Source: Candidatus Pantoea deserta (GTDB lineage: Bacteria > Pseudomonadota > Gammaproteobacteria > Enterobacterales > Enterobacteriaceae). Taken from it: 35,505 nt of DNA. Below the pieces are notes generated by a model that worked only from the letters and a program-made list of their open reading frames with translations, searched no databases and was not told where the DNA came from. The DNA lies in the NCBI RefSeq assembly GCF_003813865.1, contig NZ_RMVG01000027.1:1-35505 (forward strand). The letters run 5' to 3'. Below, piece by piece: positions 24,424-32,657 of the stretch. Both the position numbers and the translations under genes were made by a program. The first letter of the stretch is position 1; each line of letters opens with the position of its first letter.

Positions 24424-25655
24424 CCAGCTCTGTGCGGGTCGATAGCGCTCGCCTCTGGCAAACGTTGCAAACCTTTGCCACCTTCGGCGCGACGCCGGGC
24501 GGTGGCGTGACGCGTCTGGCGCTAAGCGAGGAGGACAGGCAGGGGCGCGACACGCTGCGGGAATGGGCGCGACAGGCCGGTTTTGACTGCGAGGTGGATG
24601 AACTGGGCAATATGTTTATGCGCCGTCCGGGCAGACACCCTGAGTTGCCGGCGGTGCTGATCGGTTCGCATGCCGACTCGCAGCCGCTGGGTGGCAACTA
24701 TGACGGCATTTATGGCGTGCTGGCGGGCCTGGAAGTGCTGCGCACGCTCAATGACGCGCATATCGAAACCGAGCGCGATATTTTACTGGTGAACTGGACT
24801 AATGAAGAGGGCGCGCGCTTTGCGCCTGCGATGCTGGCGTCCGGCGTCTGGGCGGGCGTTTTTTCACGCGACTATGCGCTGGGGCGTCTGGATCGTGACG
24901 GCGTCAGCCTGGGCGAAGCGCTGGCGCGCATCGGCTACGCAGGCGAACGTCAGGCCTGCGCGCAGCCGCTGCACGCCTGCTATGAACTGCATATTGAGCA
25001 GGGACCGATACTGGAAGCGGAAGGCATCGCCGCTGGCGTAGTGCATGCGGCGCTGGGACAACGCTGGTTCGACGTCACTCTTCAGGGCTTTGCCGCCCAC
25101 GCCGGCACCACGCCGATGGATCTGCGACGCGACGCCCTGTGCGGCTTTGCCGAACTGGCGCTGGCGGTAGAAAAGATCGGTAAACAGTATGGCGATGACG
25201 GGCGCGCGACTGTGGGTATGGCGCAGATCACGCCCGGATCGCGGAATGTGGTGCCGGGCGCGGTTTTATGCAGCGTGGAGTTTCGTCATCCTGCGCTGCC
25301 TGCGCTCGACGAGATGGAAGCGCAGCTGATGCAGGCGCTGGAGAGCGTTCGCCAGCGCAACCTTGAGCCATCGGTTGAGAAAATCTTCGACTACCCGCCG
25401 GTGAATTTCGATCCGGGATGCATTGCGCGTATAGAAAAAGCGGCGCGCAGCCTGGGCTATTCACAGCGCAGAATGGTGTCAGGCGCCGGTCATGACGCCT
25501 GTTACATCAATCGCGTCGCGCCCACGGCGATGATTTTCATTCCCTGCGTCAAAGGCATCAGCCATAACGAAGAGGAGAGCATCTCTACCCGCTGGGCTGA
25601 GGAAGGCGCCAACGTGCTGCTCGCGACGCTGCTGCTGGCGGCAAATGAAACCTGA
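24420..25655 (+). CDS. M20-family N-carbamoyl-L-amino-acid (cysteine) amidohydrolase (AtcC/HyuC-like)
   Basis: A 411-residue metallohydrolase of the M20 amidase/carbamoylase subgroup. The metal-site motifs are GSHADSQPLGGNYDG (His84, Asp95), NEEGARF (Glu129-Glu130) and LHIEQGPILE (His191). The dimerisation/substrate part has GFAAHAGTTPMDLRRDA, and the C-terminal motif is VKGISHNEEE. Such enzymes remove the carbamoyl group from N-carbamoyl amino acids, releasing CO2 and NH3. Coupled by ATGA overlap to the ATC-hydrolase gene, it should convert N-carbamoyl-L-cysteine to L-cysteine. Allantoate or ureidoglycolate activity is the alternative in the family, but no ureide genes are present here. It ends the seven-gene operon before a hairpin. 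Confidence 0.85.
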   Translation: MTSSVRVDSARLWQTLQTFATFGATPGGGVTRLALSEEDRQGRDTLREWARQAGFDCEVDELGNMFMRRPGRHPELPAVLIGSHADSQPLGGNYDGIYGVLAGLEVLRTLNDAHIETERDILLVNWTNEEGARFAPAMLASGVWAGVFSRDYALGRLDRDGVSLGEALARIGYAGERQACAQPLHACYELHIEQGPILEAEGIAAGVVHAALGQRWFDVTLQGFAAHAGTTPMDLRRDALCGFAELALAVEKIGKQYGDDGRATVGMAQITPGSRNVVPGAVLCSVEFRHPALPALDEMEAQLMQALESVRQRNLEPSVEKIFDYPPVNFDPGCIARIEKAARSLGYSQRRMVSGAGHDACYINRVAPTAMIFIPCVKGISHNEEESISTRWAEEGANVLLATLLLAANET

Positions 25656-25698
25656 CATTTGTATGTTCGTCATCAGGTAGCCGGCTGGCTGCCTTTTA

Positions 25699-25731
25699 CG
25701 CCGCTGCGTCTCTGTCAGGAACGCAGCGGCG
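25699..25731. terminator. Hairpin terminator between convergent operons
   Basis: A perfect 11-bp stem (CGCCGCTGCGT / ACGCAGCGGCG) encloses an 11-nt loop. It lies between the amidohydrolase stop (25655) and the reverse-strand dipeptidase gene. On the reverse strand the stop codon of a possible 39-codon ORF falls in the loop. Confidence 0.6.
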
Positions 25732-25834
25732 CGCCTGCCTCCAGACGCCGCACATAGCGATCCGCCGCGGCACTCCAGACCTGCTTTATCGCGCGCGATC
25801 GCCAGGCAGAAAATGGGTCAGGTATAAAAATCAT
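25715..25834 (-). CDS. Possible small protein downstream of the dipeptidase gene
   Basis: A 39-codon reverse-strand frame starts at ATG 25834, overlapping the end of the dipeptidase gene by 17 bp, and stops at TGA 25717-25715 inside the terminator loop. The product is basic and amphipathic (DPFSAWRSRAIKQVW, then AAADRYVRRLEAG). I do not recognise a family. There is no clear Shine-Dalgarno, so it may be translated by coupling, be the C-terminal remnant of a lost gene, or be a chance frame. Confidence 0.2.
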   Translation of the reverse strand: MIFIPDPFSAWRSRAIKQVWSAAADRYVRRLEAGAPLRS

Positions 25835-27302
25835 GTTCAATCAGATAACTATCCAGCCTTATCAACGCGATCACATATTTTGGTAACGCGTCCAGCAGCG
25901 ATGGCAGATGAATTGTCTCATCGGCACCGTGCGGCAACCCGTGGCCCTCAGGTAAAAAATCGGGCGTATTTGCCGCAGTTTTCCGATAGCCGGGGCCAAA
26001 AGTTATGGCGTTCGGCAGTCTCTTCGAATGGGTTACGCCACCCATCGCATAAGGACGATCGTCATTGCCTGTGGTGTCATTCCATACTTGCTGGAGCAGA
26101 GAAACCACCGGATGCGATGCCGGCATAAAGAACGGTGCCACATCGCGCCAGCCGGGAGCGAGAGTAACAGGGGTGGCGGCTAACAGCTGAAGCAGCATCT
26201 CGACAATCTGCTCGCCGCGCCACGAAACCGGATAACGAATATCGCAATCAATGCTCAGCGTACCGGCGTGCTGGCTGTACCACACGCCGGCATTCAGCGT
26301 CAGTTTGCCGGATTCCGCATCTTCCAGCTCCAGTCCGGCGCTCTTGCCATAGGGTGACGCAAAAAGCTGCACCAGCGTTTCCGCCAGCTGACGTTCGCGA
26401 TCGGTCACTAATTCCAGCTCGATCAGCGCCGCGAGCAGTATCTGCGTGGCATTCAGCGTGCCTTCGGGAAAGGCGGCATGACCGCCATTGCCGCGCGCTT
26501 CCAGCGTGAAAACACCCTCCTTTTCAGGTTTGACAGACAAGGTGCCTGAGGCAACGCGCTGCAGCAGCGTCAACTTTTTACTGACATCATGCCAGTCGGC
26601 CCGCTTAATCCGCACGCTGGCGAAATCCGGCACGCTGTTGCTGGCCGATCCGGCAACAATATCCGCCAGTATGCCCGCTTCAGCCACATTCAGCGTAAAG
26701 CTGAGCTGTCCTTTCTGCGCATGGTTCACCGGGAACATGCCGTCGGTGACAATCGAATAGTCGGGCACCGGACCGTTTTCTGCGAACCACGCCATATCGG
26801 CCATAGTGGTCTCTTCCGCCAGGCCATAAATAATGCGCAGATTGTGATGCAGCGGAATATTCAGATCGCGGATCAGCCTTAACAGATAGAGATTGAGCAC
26901 GCCTGGCCCTTTGTTATCCGCGACGCCGCGGCCAGTGACAAAATCGCCGTGCTGCGTCAGCGCGAAGGGCGGAAAAGTCCAGTTATCGCCCGCCGGCACC
27001 ACATCCAGATGGTTGATCAGCCCGATGTCGCGCGCATGCCTGCCGTAAATCACCGAACCCGCATAGCCCTGATGCTGCTCGGTTTTAAAACCAGCCTGCT
27101 CAGCATGATCTAACACCTGCTGTAAAATCTGCGCGCACTCGGGGCCAAAGGGTGCGCCTGGCGCGGCGCGATCGGCGCGGCTGATGCTGGGAATGGCGAT
27201 CCATTGGGCCAGATCATCAATTAATGCGGCACGATGATGCGCGATCCATTGCTGAATCTGCGGCAACAGCGCGCGCTCCTGGGGTGATAAAGACGCGGGC
27301 AT
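25818..27302 (-). CDS. M20-family metallo-dipeptidase (PepV/Sapep-like)
   Basis: A 494-residue protein of the PepV/Sapep branch of M20 peptidases. The metal-binding motifs are LINHLDVVPAGDNW (His98, Asp100), GVADNKGP (Asp129) and LAEETTM (Glu163-Glu164). A large lid domain carries GNGGHAAFPEGTLNA, and near the C-terminus GGVTHSKRLPNA and HGADETIHL complete the site. Family members cleave dipeptides in the cytoplasm. ATG 27302 has AAGGAGA 7 nt upstream. The gene is divergent from the second hyuAB/Pot-like operon, sharing a 210-bp region with the third copy of the 12-bp operator-like motif. A natural role is release of cysteine or another amino acid from imported dipeptides such as Cys-Gly, but the sequence does not settle this. 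Confidence 0.85.
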   Translation of the reverse strand: MPASLSPQERALLPQIQQWIAHHRAALIDDLAQWIAIPSISRADRAAPGAPFGPECAQILQQVLDHAEQAGFKTEQHQGYAGSVIYGRHARDIGLINHLDVVPAGDNWTFPPFALTQHGDFVTGRGVADNKGPGVLNLYLLRLIRDLNIPLHHNLRIIYGLAEETTMADMAWFAENGPVPDYSIVTDGMFPVNHAQKGQLSFTLNVAEAGILADIVAGSASNSVPDFASVRIKRADWHDVSKKLTLLQRVASGTLSVKPEKEGVFTLEARGNGGHAAFPEGTLNATQILLAALIELELVTDRERQLAETLVQLFASPYGKSAGLELEDAESGKLTLNAGVWYSQHAGTLSIDCDIRYPVSWRGEQIVEMLLQLLAATPVTLAPGWRDVAPFFMPASHPVVSLLQQVWNDTTGNDDRPYAMGGVTHSKRLPNAITFGPGYRKTAANTPDFLPEGHGLPHGADETIHLPSLLDALPKYVIALIRLDSYLIEHDFYT

Positions 27303-27415
27303 AAATTTTCTCCTTCAATTTATGCACAACATAAAACATTTCACCGCGTCGGCTTAGACACATTTGCGCGAACCATTGCTGCCACGCAGCTAAACACCGC
27401 CTCATGCGCTTTCCT

Positions 27416-27427
27416 GCAAAGCTTAGC
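27416..27427 (+). promoter_or_regulatory. Shared near-palindromic operator candidate, copy 3
   Basis: GCAAAGCTTAGC, the exact complement of the motif at 2666-2677, lies in the divergent region between the dipeptidase gene (start 27302) and hyuA copy 2 (start 27513). It could control both directions. A further imperfect inverted repeat (GTTGCT / AGCAAC) follows at about 27434-27461. Confidence 0.55.
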
Positions 27428-27512
27428 TATTTTTGTTGCTCGCATTGCATGACAAAGCAACGGAGATTAACGCCTTACGACGCTAAGTCACGAGTAATGC
27501 AGGAGAATTAAG

Positions 27513-29570
27513 GTGGATAGCAGCCTCGCAGCCGGAGCGACTGTCGGCGTGGATGTCGGAGGAACCTTTACCGATTTCGTTTTATTTGATCCGCAACGCC
27601 AGCAACGCTTCTTCCATAAACAACCCAGCACGCCCGCCGATCCCGCTCTGGCTGTCAGCGACGGGCTGCGCGCCGTGCTGCTAAAAAGCGGCTTGCCTGC
27701 CAGCGCACTGTCGCTGGTGCTGCATGGAACCACGCTCGGCCTTAACGCCATTATCCAGCGGCGCGGCGCGGACATTGCGCTGGTCATCAGTAGCGGTTTC
27801 CGCGATGTGCTGGAGATCGGGCGTGCGCGTATGCCTTCCTCTTTCGATTTTCATGCCGACCGCGAGCCGCCTTTTTTACCGCGTCAGCGCGTGCTGGAGA
27901 TCCCGGCGCGTTTTAATCCTGCCGGTGAAGTGACCCAGTGGCCAACCGAAGCTGAGCTGGCCAGGGTAGCGTCCGAGGTTGTGCAACTCAACGTCAGCGC
28001 GGTGGCGCTGGTGACCATTAACGGTTATGCCAGTCCCTCGCGTGAAGCAGAGCTGGCAAGTGCGCTGGCCGCAAAGACAGGCAATGTGCCGGTGCTCTCT
28101 TCGGCGCAGCTGTGGCCGGAGATCCGTGAATATGAACGCACGCTGGTGGCCGGGCTAAATGCCTATATTCAGCCGCTGATGCAGCGTTACTTCAGCCGGC
28201 TGAACGAATTACTGGCGCAGCAGGCGATTAACGTTCCCTTACTGATCACCGCCTCTAACGGCGGCGTATTACCGCTGGATGCTGCGCATCAGCGCCCGGT
28301 AGACACATTGCTCTCCGGACCGGCATCGGGTGTCATTGCTGCGGCGCATCTGGCGTCGGGTGCCGGCTTTGTCTCCTTTGATATGGGCGGCACCAGCAGC
28401 GATATCTCGCTGTCGGAGCAGGGTGAAATAGAACGCGTCAACCGCACCGAGATTGGCGGTATGCCGCTGATTCTGCCGGTGGTGGGCGTATCGGCGATTG
28501 GTGCCGGCGGCGGCTCCATCGTACATGTCGATGATTTCGGTATTCTTAAAGTAGGCCCCGAAAGCGCGGGCGCCGATCCGGGCCCGGTTGCCTATCAGCG
28601 CGGCGGCACGCAACCCACGCTTACCGATTGTTATCTGGTGAGCGGCATATTATCCGCCAACGCGGCGCTGGCGGGCACCATTACGCTGGATCATGCTGCC
28701 GCGCATCGAGCGCTGAGCAAACTGGGCGAAACCTCAGGACTTAATGCCGAACAGGTGGCAAGCGGCGCTATCGCAGTGGCAACGACGCAGATGGCAACCG
28801 AACTGAACAAAGCGCTGGCGCAGCGCGGTTTGACCGCCGATGGCCTGACGCTGATCCCCTTTGGCGGCGCGGGTCCGACGCACGCCAACTTCTTCGCCGA
28901 AGAGGCAGGCATCAACCATATTCGCGTGCCGCTGCGTCCCGGCACCTTCTGCGCCGAAGGCGCGATCAGCGCTGATATCCGTCGCGATTTTGTACGCAGC
29001 CTGCGCATTAACGTCACGCCGGAAAGCTACGGCAAAATCGCTGCCACCGTTACGGAGCTGCATCAGCTGGCACAAACGTGGTTTGCCCAACAGGCCAGCC
29101 GTCTCAGCGAGCGCGTTTACTATCGGGTAGAAGCGGATATGCGCTATGCCGGACAGGCTTACGAACTCAGCGTCACGCCTGGCAGCCCGGAAACCATCAC
29201 GCATCAGCTGTTGCTGGAGCATTTTCAGCAGCTGCATCAGCAGCGCTATGGCTTTAACACGCCTGACGCGGTCATTGAACTCACCACGCTGCGCCTGTCG
29301 CTGAATGCCGCGCTGCCGCGTCCGACAGACAAGCCTTTTACTCCAGATGTAAACATCCAGCCGCCGCTTACGCGCCCGCTTTATCTGCGAGGAGGCTGGG
29401 TAAATGCGCACATCTGGCAGCGTGAGAACATCGGCAGGCAGAGCCAAATCGTCGGTCCGGCGGTGATCGAACAAGACGATACCACCATCCTGATTTTGCC
29501 TGGCTGGTCGGCGCGCACCGATGACAGCGGCAATCTGATAATCGCTCGCGTAACGGGAGACGCATCATGA
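27513..29570 (+). CDS. Hydantoinase A/5-oxoprolinase-type ATPase subunit (HyuA), second copy
   Basis: A 685-residue HyuA-family protein. The phosphate loops are DVGGTFTD (14-21) and FDMGGTSSD (289-297), with HGTTLGLNAIIQRRG near 71, the WPEIREYERT helix near 201 and SAIGAGGGSIVHVD. GTG is the start, preceded by AGGAGAA. HyuA hydrolyses ATP to activate the ring amide that HyuB then cleaves. The gene overlaps hyuB copy 2 by 4 bp and is followed by a Pot-like importer in the same operon. It differs from the first HyuA throughout and was probably acquired or diverged for another substrate. The 12-bp operator-like site lies 85 bp upstream. Confidence 0.9.
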   Translation: MDSSLAAGATVGVDVGGTFTDFVLFDPQRQQRFFHKQPSTPADPALAVSDGLRAVLLKSGLPASALSLVLHGTTLGLNAIIQRRGADIALVISSGFRDVLEIGRARMPSSFDFHADREPPFLPRQRVLEIPARFNPAGEVTQWPTEAELARVASEVVQLNVSAVALVTINGYASPSREAELASALAAKTGNVPVLSSAQLWPEIREYERTLVAGLNAYIQPLMQRYFSRLNELLAQQAINVPLLITASNGGVLPLDAAHQRPVDTLLSGPASGVIAAAHLASGAGFVSFDMGGTSSDISLSEQGEIERVNRTEIGGMPLILPVVGVSAIGAGGGSIVHVDDFGILKVGPESAGADPGPVAYQRGGTQPTLTDCYLVSGILSANAALAGTITLDHAAAHRALSKLGETSGLNAEQVASGAIAVATTQMATELNKALAQRGLTADGLTLIPFGGAGPTHANFFAEEAGINHIRVPLRPGTFCAEGAISADIRRDFVRSLRINVTPESYGKIAATVTELHQLAQTWFAQQASRLSERVYYRVEADMRYAGQAYELSVTPGSPETITHQLLLEHFQQLHQQRYGFNTPDAVIELTTLRLSLNAALPRPTDKPFTPDVNIQPPLTRPLYLRGGWVNAHIWQRENIGRQSQIVGPAVIEQDDTTILILPGWSARTDDSGNLIIARVTGDAS

Positions 29571-31597
29571 AACTGGATGCCATCACCCTTGAGATCCTCA
29601 ATCAAAAACTCACCGCGCTTAGCGAAGAGATGTGCCACATCCTGCAACGCACCGGACGCACGCTGTACGTCAAAGAAACCGCCGACTTTTGCTGCGCGGT
29701 GGCCGATTTACAGGGCCGCTTCTTTGCCTATCCGAAAGGCATTGGCGTCTCAGGTTTTGTGGGACTCAACGCGCTAACTGCAATTCAGGCGGTCGGCGAG
29801 GTCGCGCCCGGCGATATCATTCTGACTAACGATCCGTGGCGTTCGCGCGGGCTGGCAACGCATCTGCCGGATTTGCAGGTGCTGGCGCCGTGGTTTATCG
29901 ACGGTGAGCTGGTGGCGTGGGGCTGGGCTTTTTTACACGCTTCCGACGTTGGCGGGCGCGTACCGAGCAGCATCTCTCCCACAAACAGCGACATTTATCA
30001 GGAGGGTCTGCAAATTCCGCCGGTTAAGCTGGTACGCGCAGGCGAACTTAACCGCGATGTGATGAATATTCTCACCGCCAACAGCCGCACGCCGGATGCG
30101 ATTGCCGGTGATATTCAGGCGATGCTGGCCGCGCTCAATGCCGGCCGCGACCGCCTGAATCGCATCGTGGCGCAGCATGGCGTAGCAAACGTGGTGCAGG
30201 CGCAGCAGGATTTGCAGGCTTACTCGGCAATACGCGCGCGTCAGGTGCTGCGCCGCATTCCAGACGGCGTTTACCATTTTGAAGATTACCTGGATGACGC
30301 CGCCGGCAGCGGCTTGCCGGTGCGGCTCGCCATTACCGCCACGTTTAACGATGGCAGCGTGCATCTCGATTTTACCGGCAGCGATGCGCAGGTGGCGGCG
30401 GCAATCAACATTCCCAGCCACGGCGATCCCCATGCGTGGTTAACGCTGCGCATTCTGGCGCTGGTGTGCACGCTGGATAAAAGCGTACCGCTGAATGCCG
30501 GTTTACTGGCGCCGGTGACCCTGTTCGCACCCGCCGGATCGCTGGTTAATCCGCATTATCCTGCGGCAGTTGGCGTACGCCACGCGGCGGCGGTGCGCGT
30601 CAACGATCTGCTGAACGGCCTGCTGGGTCAGCCTTTGCCTGACGTGATGCCCGCCGCCAGCGGCGGCACCATCATTCCGCTGGTGATTGCCGAAGTGGCG
30701 CGCAATGGCCGCGAGCAAAATGTGCAGGTGATTGAACCGATGGTCGGCGGCGGCGGGGCGCGCCGGGGGCGCGACGGCATCGACGGGCGCGATAACAGCA
30801 TCTCAAACCTGGCGAATAATCCAGTGGAGATGGTTGAGGCGGAAACGCATATCGAAATCCGGCAGTACGCGCTGCGGCCTGGTTCTGCCGGGGCTGGCGA
30901 GTGGCGCGGCGGCATGGGCCAGCAGATTCGCGTGCGCATCCAGCAGAATGACAGCACGCTGCTGGCGCGCGGCATGGAGCGCATGCTGTTCCAGCCGTGG
31001 GGCGTGCAGGGCGGCCAGCCGGGTCAGCCCACCATGCTGACGCTTAATCCTGATCTCTCTGGCGGACAGCCGCTCGGTAAAATCGATCTTCTGAGCGTCA
31101 ACGCGGGTGATGAAGTGCTGCTGCAAACGCCCGGCGGCGGCGGTTGGGGCGATCCTTTCAAGCGCGATCCGCTGGCGGTGCAGAAGGATGTCGATAACCA
31201 TTTGCTGAGCCATGCCGATGCGGCGCAGCACTATGGCGTGGTATTTAACGATCGCGGCATCGATGCGGCGGCCACCGCCGCCCTGCGCAGCCAGCCGCGT
31301 GCGGCGTCATCTTCATTCGGCGAAGCGCGCAAGAACTGGCAGACGCTGTTCGATGGCGATCTGCTGACGCGGCTCAGTCAGCTGCTTTATCCACTCAGTC
31401 CGGCCGAACGCCAGCGGCATCGCTCAGCGGTGTTTGCCGCCGCGCTATCGCAGTTACCGGCAGATTTTCCCCGTTCATCCTCTCCAGCCTTTGCGACTGC
31501 GCGTCAGGCCTTTGCCGATGCGCTGCGCGCGCTGGAAAGTGAACTTTCAGCGTCAATGACATCAATACCAGGAGATGGCCATGCGCCTTTTAAATAA
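29567..31597 (+). CDS. Hydantoinase B/5-oxoprolinase-type subunit (HyuB), second copy
   Basis: A 676-residue HyuB-family subunit, about 115 residues longer than the first copy. The N-terminus (MKLDAITLEILNQKL) and TNDPWRSRGLATHLPD (residues 87-102) are standard. The glycine motif GGGGWGDPF ends near residue 531. After it comes a roughly 145-residue extension, predicted helical and rich in Ala and Arg (e.g. LLTRLSQLLYPLSPAERQR), which the first copy lacks. The extension may mediate assembly or specificity. The start overlaps hyuA by ATGA, and the end overlaps the binding-protein gene by 17 bp. It should form an ATP-dependent cyclic-amide hydrolase with the preceding HyuA; the substrate is presumably imported by the Pot-like transporter downstream. 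Confidence 0.88.
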   Translation: MKLDAITLEILNQKLTALSEEMCHILQRTGRTLYVKETADFCCAVADLQGRFFAYPKGIGVSGFVGLNALTAIQAVGEVAPGDIILTNDPWRSRGLATHLPDLQVLAPWFIDGELVAWGWAFLHASDVGGRVPSSISPTNSDIYQEGLQIPPVKLVRAGELNRDVMNILTANSRTPDAIAGDIQAMLAALNAGRDRLNRIVAQHGVANVVQAQQDLQAYSAIRARQVLRRIPDGVYHFEDYLDDAAGSGLPVRLAITATFNDGSVHLDFTGSDAQVAAAINIPSHGDPHAWLTLRILALVCTLDKSVPLNAGLLAPVTLFAPAGSLVNPHYPAAVGVRHAAAVRVNDLLNGLLGQPLPDVMPAASGGTIIPLVIAEVARNGREQNVQVIEPMVGGGGARRGRDGIDGRDNSISNLANNPVEMVEAETHIEIRQYALRPGSAGAGEWRGGMGQQIRVRIQQNDSTLLARGMERMLFQPWGVQGGQPGQPTMLTLNPDLSGGQPLGKIDLLSVNAGDEVLLQTPGGGGWGDPFKRDPLAVQKDVDNHLLSHADAAQHYGVVFNDRGIDAAATAALRSQPRAASSSFGEARKNWQTLFDGDLLTRLSQLLYPLSPAERQRHRSAVFAAALSQLPADFPRSSSPAFATARQAFADALRALESELSASMTSIPGDGHAPFK

Positions 31598-32657
31598 CAA
31601 AAAAATCCTGCTCACCGCGCTGGTGGGCATAGCGATCAGCGGTGCGGCGAGCGCGGCTGAAACCACTGATTCGGTGATCGTTGGGGTTTACGGCGGTGAC
31701 TGGGAGAAAAATATCCGCGCGTCAGGTCTGGAGCAGTTTGCCAAAGATAATCACCTCAGGCTGACCGTGGTGCCGGGCGCGGATGCCGAATGGTTCGCCA
31801 AACTGCGAGCCGCCAAAGGTCGCCGTTCGCCGTATGACGTGGTGGTGTTCCAGCCCGATACCGTACAGCGTGCGCAGGCGGCAGGTTTGCTACAGCCGCT
31901 GGATGCCAAAGATATTCCCAACCTGAACAACCTCTATAAGAGCGTGCAGTCGCGCTTTGTTTATAACAACCAAACCTACGCCGCCGCATTCAGCCTCGGT
32001 CAGCTCGGGCTTGCTTATCGCAGCGATCTGGTGAAAACCCCGCCGAAAAGCTGGCTCGACTTATGGAGCCCGGAATACAAAGGTCATGTGGCGATTTCAT
32101 CACCGACCTACGCCGCCGGTTTGCAGTTCTTTGCGGGCCTGGTGCACGCGTTAGGCGGCGAACTCAATCAGCCTGCCGCAGTCGATAAAGCCTTCACTAA
32201 ACTTGCGGAGCTGCGCGGCAACGCGGTGGCTTTCCCGGACAGCCCGGGCGCGATTCAAACTCTGCTAGAGCGCGGTGATGCATGGGTGGTGCCGTACTGG
32301 GATGGCCGTGTGTTTGCGCTAAAGCAGCAGGGCATGAAAATCGATTTCGTCTATCCGTCCGATGGTCCGGTAGTCGGCGCAGCGAACTGGGTGATCCCCA
32401 AAGGCGCGCCTAACCTCGCCAACGCCTATAAAGTGGTTAACGCCATGTCTGCGCCTGAGGTGCAGAAAGCCTTCTCGGATAAATCCCTGTATGGCATGAC
32501 CAACAAGGATGTGCAGTACAGCGACAACCTGAAAAAGCAGGTGAAAGTGGGCGAAGAGGCGTACAGCAAACTGATCTGGATTGATTACAGCACCGCCACG
32601 CCGCAGCTGGCGGACTGGACGCGTCGCTGGAGCCAGGCGCTGGGTGGCGCGAAATGA
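31581..32657 (+). CDS. PotD/PotF-like extracellular solute-binding protein
   Basis: A 358-residue protein. Of two ATGs (31575 and 31581), the second has the AGGAG at proper spacing and is preferred. The signal peptide is KKILLTALVGIAISGAASAA (cleavage near residue 26). The mature protein starts TDSVIVGVYGGDWEKNI and has the spermidine/putrescine-type family 1 fold: SPYDVVVFQPDTVQRAQAAG, WLDLWSPEYKGHVAISSP, and ANWVIPKGAPNLANAYKVVN. The acidic and aromatic residues that bind polyamines in PotD/PotF cannot be confirmed without alignment, and members of this group bind many other compounds. It overlaps hyuB, and its stop overlaps the ATPase gene by 4 bp. Its ligand is therefore probably the HyuAB substrate. 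Confidence 0.88.
   Translation: MRLLNNKKILLTALVGIAISGAASAAETTDSVIVGVYGGDWEKNIRASGLEQFAKDNHLRLTVVPGADAEWFAKLRAAKGRRSPYDVVVFQPDTVQRAQAAGLLQPLDAKDIPNLNNLYKSVQSRFVYNNQTYAAAFSLGQLGLAYRSDLVKTPPKSWLDLWSPEYKGHVAISSPTYAAGLQFFAGLVHALGGELNQPAAVDKAFTKLAELRGNAVAFPDSPGAIQTLLERGDAWVVPYWDGRVFALKQQGMKIDFVYPSDGPVVGAANWVIPKGAPNLANAYKVVNAMSAPEVQKAFSDKSLYGMTNKDVQYSDNLKKQVKVGEEAYSKLIWIDYSTATPQLADWTRRWSQALGGAK

Noticed and set aside
28734..29474. Reverse-strand frame of 246 codons inside hyuA copy 2
   Set aside because: Fully antisense to a strongly conserved HyuA protein and without any family motif.
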